25,453 nt of DNA from contig CALGUT010000445.1 of assembly GCA_937920335.1 (NCBI GenBank), positions 1 through 25,453 on the forward strand. Direction: 5' to 3'. This stretch comes from an uncultured Opitutales bacterium (GTDB lineage Bacteria > Verrucomicrobiota > Verrucomicrobiia > Opitutales > UBA2995). Below, piece by piece: positions 24,753-25,453 of this stretch. The notes below the pieces were generated by a model, which had not been told where the DNA came from, did not search any database, and saw nothing but the letters and a program-made list of their open reading frames with translations. Every line of letters starts with the position of its first letter. Position 1 is the stretch's first letter. The position numbers and the translations under genes were made by a program.

Positions 24753-24919
24753 AGGGCAATCGTATTGGGCTGTGATCAGAAGTGGGTTCGAAAAATGGGA
24801 CACGTAACCAGATTTTTTTATCTGCTACAAGCTTAGCTGACAGGGTCGCTAGATAATGGTTCACGAGGAGACGGGGAAATATTGACTTGGATCATGGGCG
24901 CAGTTTCGATTTGGCTTAC

Positions 24920-25453
24920 ATGTTGAATCTCCTACGCTCCCTAAGCTTCTTAACCGTATTATTCTCGCTCTTCGTTGGTTGTGGCAAACCAACCACTGAG
25001 GAAACCAGTGCTCCGCCGAACATCATCTATATTCTGGCTGATGATTTAGGCTATGGTGACATGAGTAGTTGGGGGCAGACCCATTTTAAGACTCCGAATC
25101 TGGATGCGCTTGGGGCAAATGGGATGCGTTTCACCCAACACTATTCGGGTAGCACAGTGTGTGCACCCTCTCGCTCCAGTCTGATGACGGGGCTTCATAC
25201 CGGCCATACGCCAATTCGTGGAAACAAAGAAATCATGCCTGAGGGCCAGGAGCCTTTGCCAGCCGCTTCGGTTACGCTACCCGAGGTTTTAAAGCAAACG
25301 GGATATGTTACGGGTGCCTTCGGAAAGTGGGGACTGGGTTTCCCGGGCAGCGAGGGGGATCCGAACAAACAAGGCTTCGATGAATTCTTTGGCTACAATT
25401 GCCAGCGTATCGCTCACAATTACTACCCCTATCACCTGTGGCACAATCAAGAG
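24920..25453 (+). CDS. Lipoprotein sulfatase, N-terminal part (runs off the window)
   Basis: An open frame of 178 codons begins at the ATG at 24920 and continues past the right edge. A lipoprotein signal ends LFVGC (Cys21). NIIYILADDLGYGDMSSWG carries the metal Asp pair, and CAPSR (81-85) is the formylglycine motif, followed by SSLMTGLHTGH. The AFGKWGLG block replaces the commoner GKWHLG, and QGFDEFFGYNCQRIAHNYYP points to the arylsulfatase A-like subgroup, unlike its two neighbours. It is divergent from the tandem sulfatases across a 167-base spacer, which may hold shared control elements. No Shine-Dalgarno sequence is visible. Confidence 0.92.
   Translation, partial: MLNLLRSLSFLTVLFSLFVGCGKPTTEETSAPPNIIYILADDLGYGDMSSWGQTHFKTPNLDALGANGMRFTQHYSGSTVCAPSRSSLMTGLHTGHTPIRGNKEIMPEGQEPLPAASVTLPEVLKQTGYVTGAFGKWGLGFPGSEGDPNKQGFDEFFGYNCQRIAHNYYPYHLWHNQE

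Noticed and set aside
24809..24824. CAGAT/ATCTG hairpin around a T-run in the divergent sulfatase spacer
   Set aside because: The stem is only five bases and the T-run is in the loop, so neither terminator nor operator is supported.
24882..24910. TTGACT -35 box before the third sulfatase
   Set aside because: The -10 position reads TTCGAT, a poor match, and it would leave a leader of only a few bases.
1..25453. tRNA, rRNA, CRISPR array, prophage or intact insertion sequence
   Set aside because: No cloverleaf, rRNA-like stretch, regular direct repeats or complete transposase was seen when reading the gaps and both strands by eye.

Overview
The window looks like chromosomal DNA of a marine-type member of the Verrucomicrobiota (Opitutia-like), judged from gene content only. 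It has three formylglycine-type sulfatases and a 'planctomycete-type' cytochrome set (Haem_bd, PSCyt1/DUF1549/DUF1553 and a Tat-exported DUF1501 protein). It also has Tat-exported Gfo/Idh and sugar-isomerase proteins, and a LacI regulator of the kind common in that phylum. Base composition appears near 50% G+C throughout. Many starts lack a clear Shine-Dalgarno sequence. No rRNA, tRNA, CRISPR array or intact insertion sequence was seen, and no gap between genes exceeds about 240 bases.

Layout. Positions 76-1260 are one open frame pieced together from unrelated gene fragments: a possible REP-associated transposase start, an RHS/YD-repeat piece, and the last quarter of a CzcA/CusA-type RND efflux pump. 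Next come housekeeping-type genes on the + strand: a membrane-anchored metallophosphoesterase, a small VOC (glyoxalase-fold) protein and phosphoenolpyruvate carboxylase. A STAS/SEC14-like protein (-) and a MarR regulator (+) diverge from a palindrome-rich spacer. They are followed by a pirin and a short-chain dehydrogenase, ending at a strong bidirectional terminator at 8428-8462. On the - strand follow a LacI regulator and a coupled glycosyltransferase-arfB (ribosome rescue) pair.

From 11053 the window becomes typical of polysaccharide-degrading Verrucomicrobiota. A + strand operon (DoxX membrane protein, Tat-exported Gfo/Idh oxidoreductase, secreted discoidin-like protein) ends at a terminator at 13599-13628. 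It converges with a - strand operon (Haem_bd protein, large PSCyt/PSD1 cytochrome-domain protein, DUF1501 protein, the last two overlapping by ATGA). After a DEAD-box RNA helicase with an RG-rich tail comes a Tat-exported TIM-barrel isomerase of the hydroxypyruvate isomerase type. Two tandem sulfatases (-) follow, and a third sulfatase diverges from them and runs off the right edge.

How the genes may work together (inference): the sulfatases would remove sulfate from algal-type glycans outside the cytoplasm. The exported Gfo/Idh protein and isomerase would act on released sugars, and the haem-containing PSCyt/Haem_bd/DUF1501 set may carry electrons or assist the same pathway. The MarR-pirin-SDR block looks like a separate small redox or stress-response unit.
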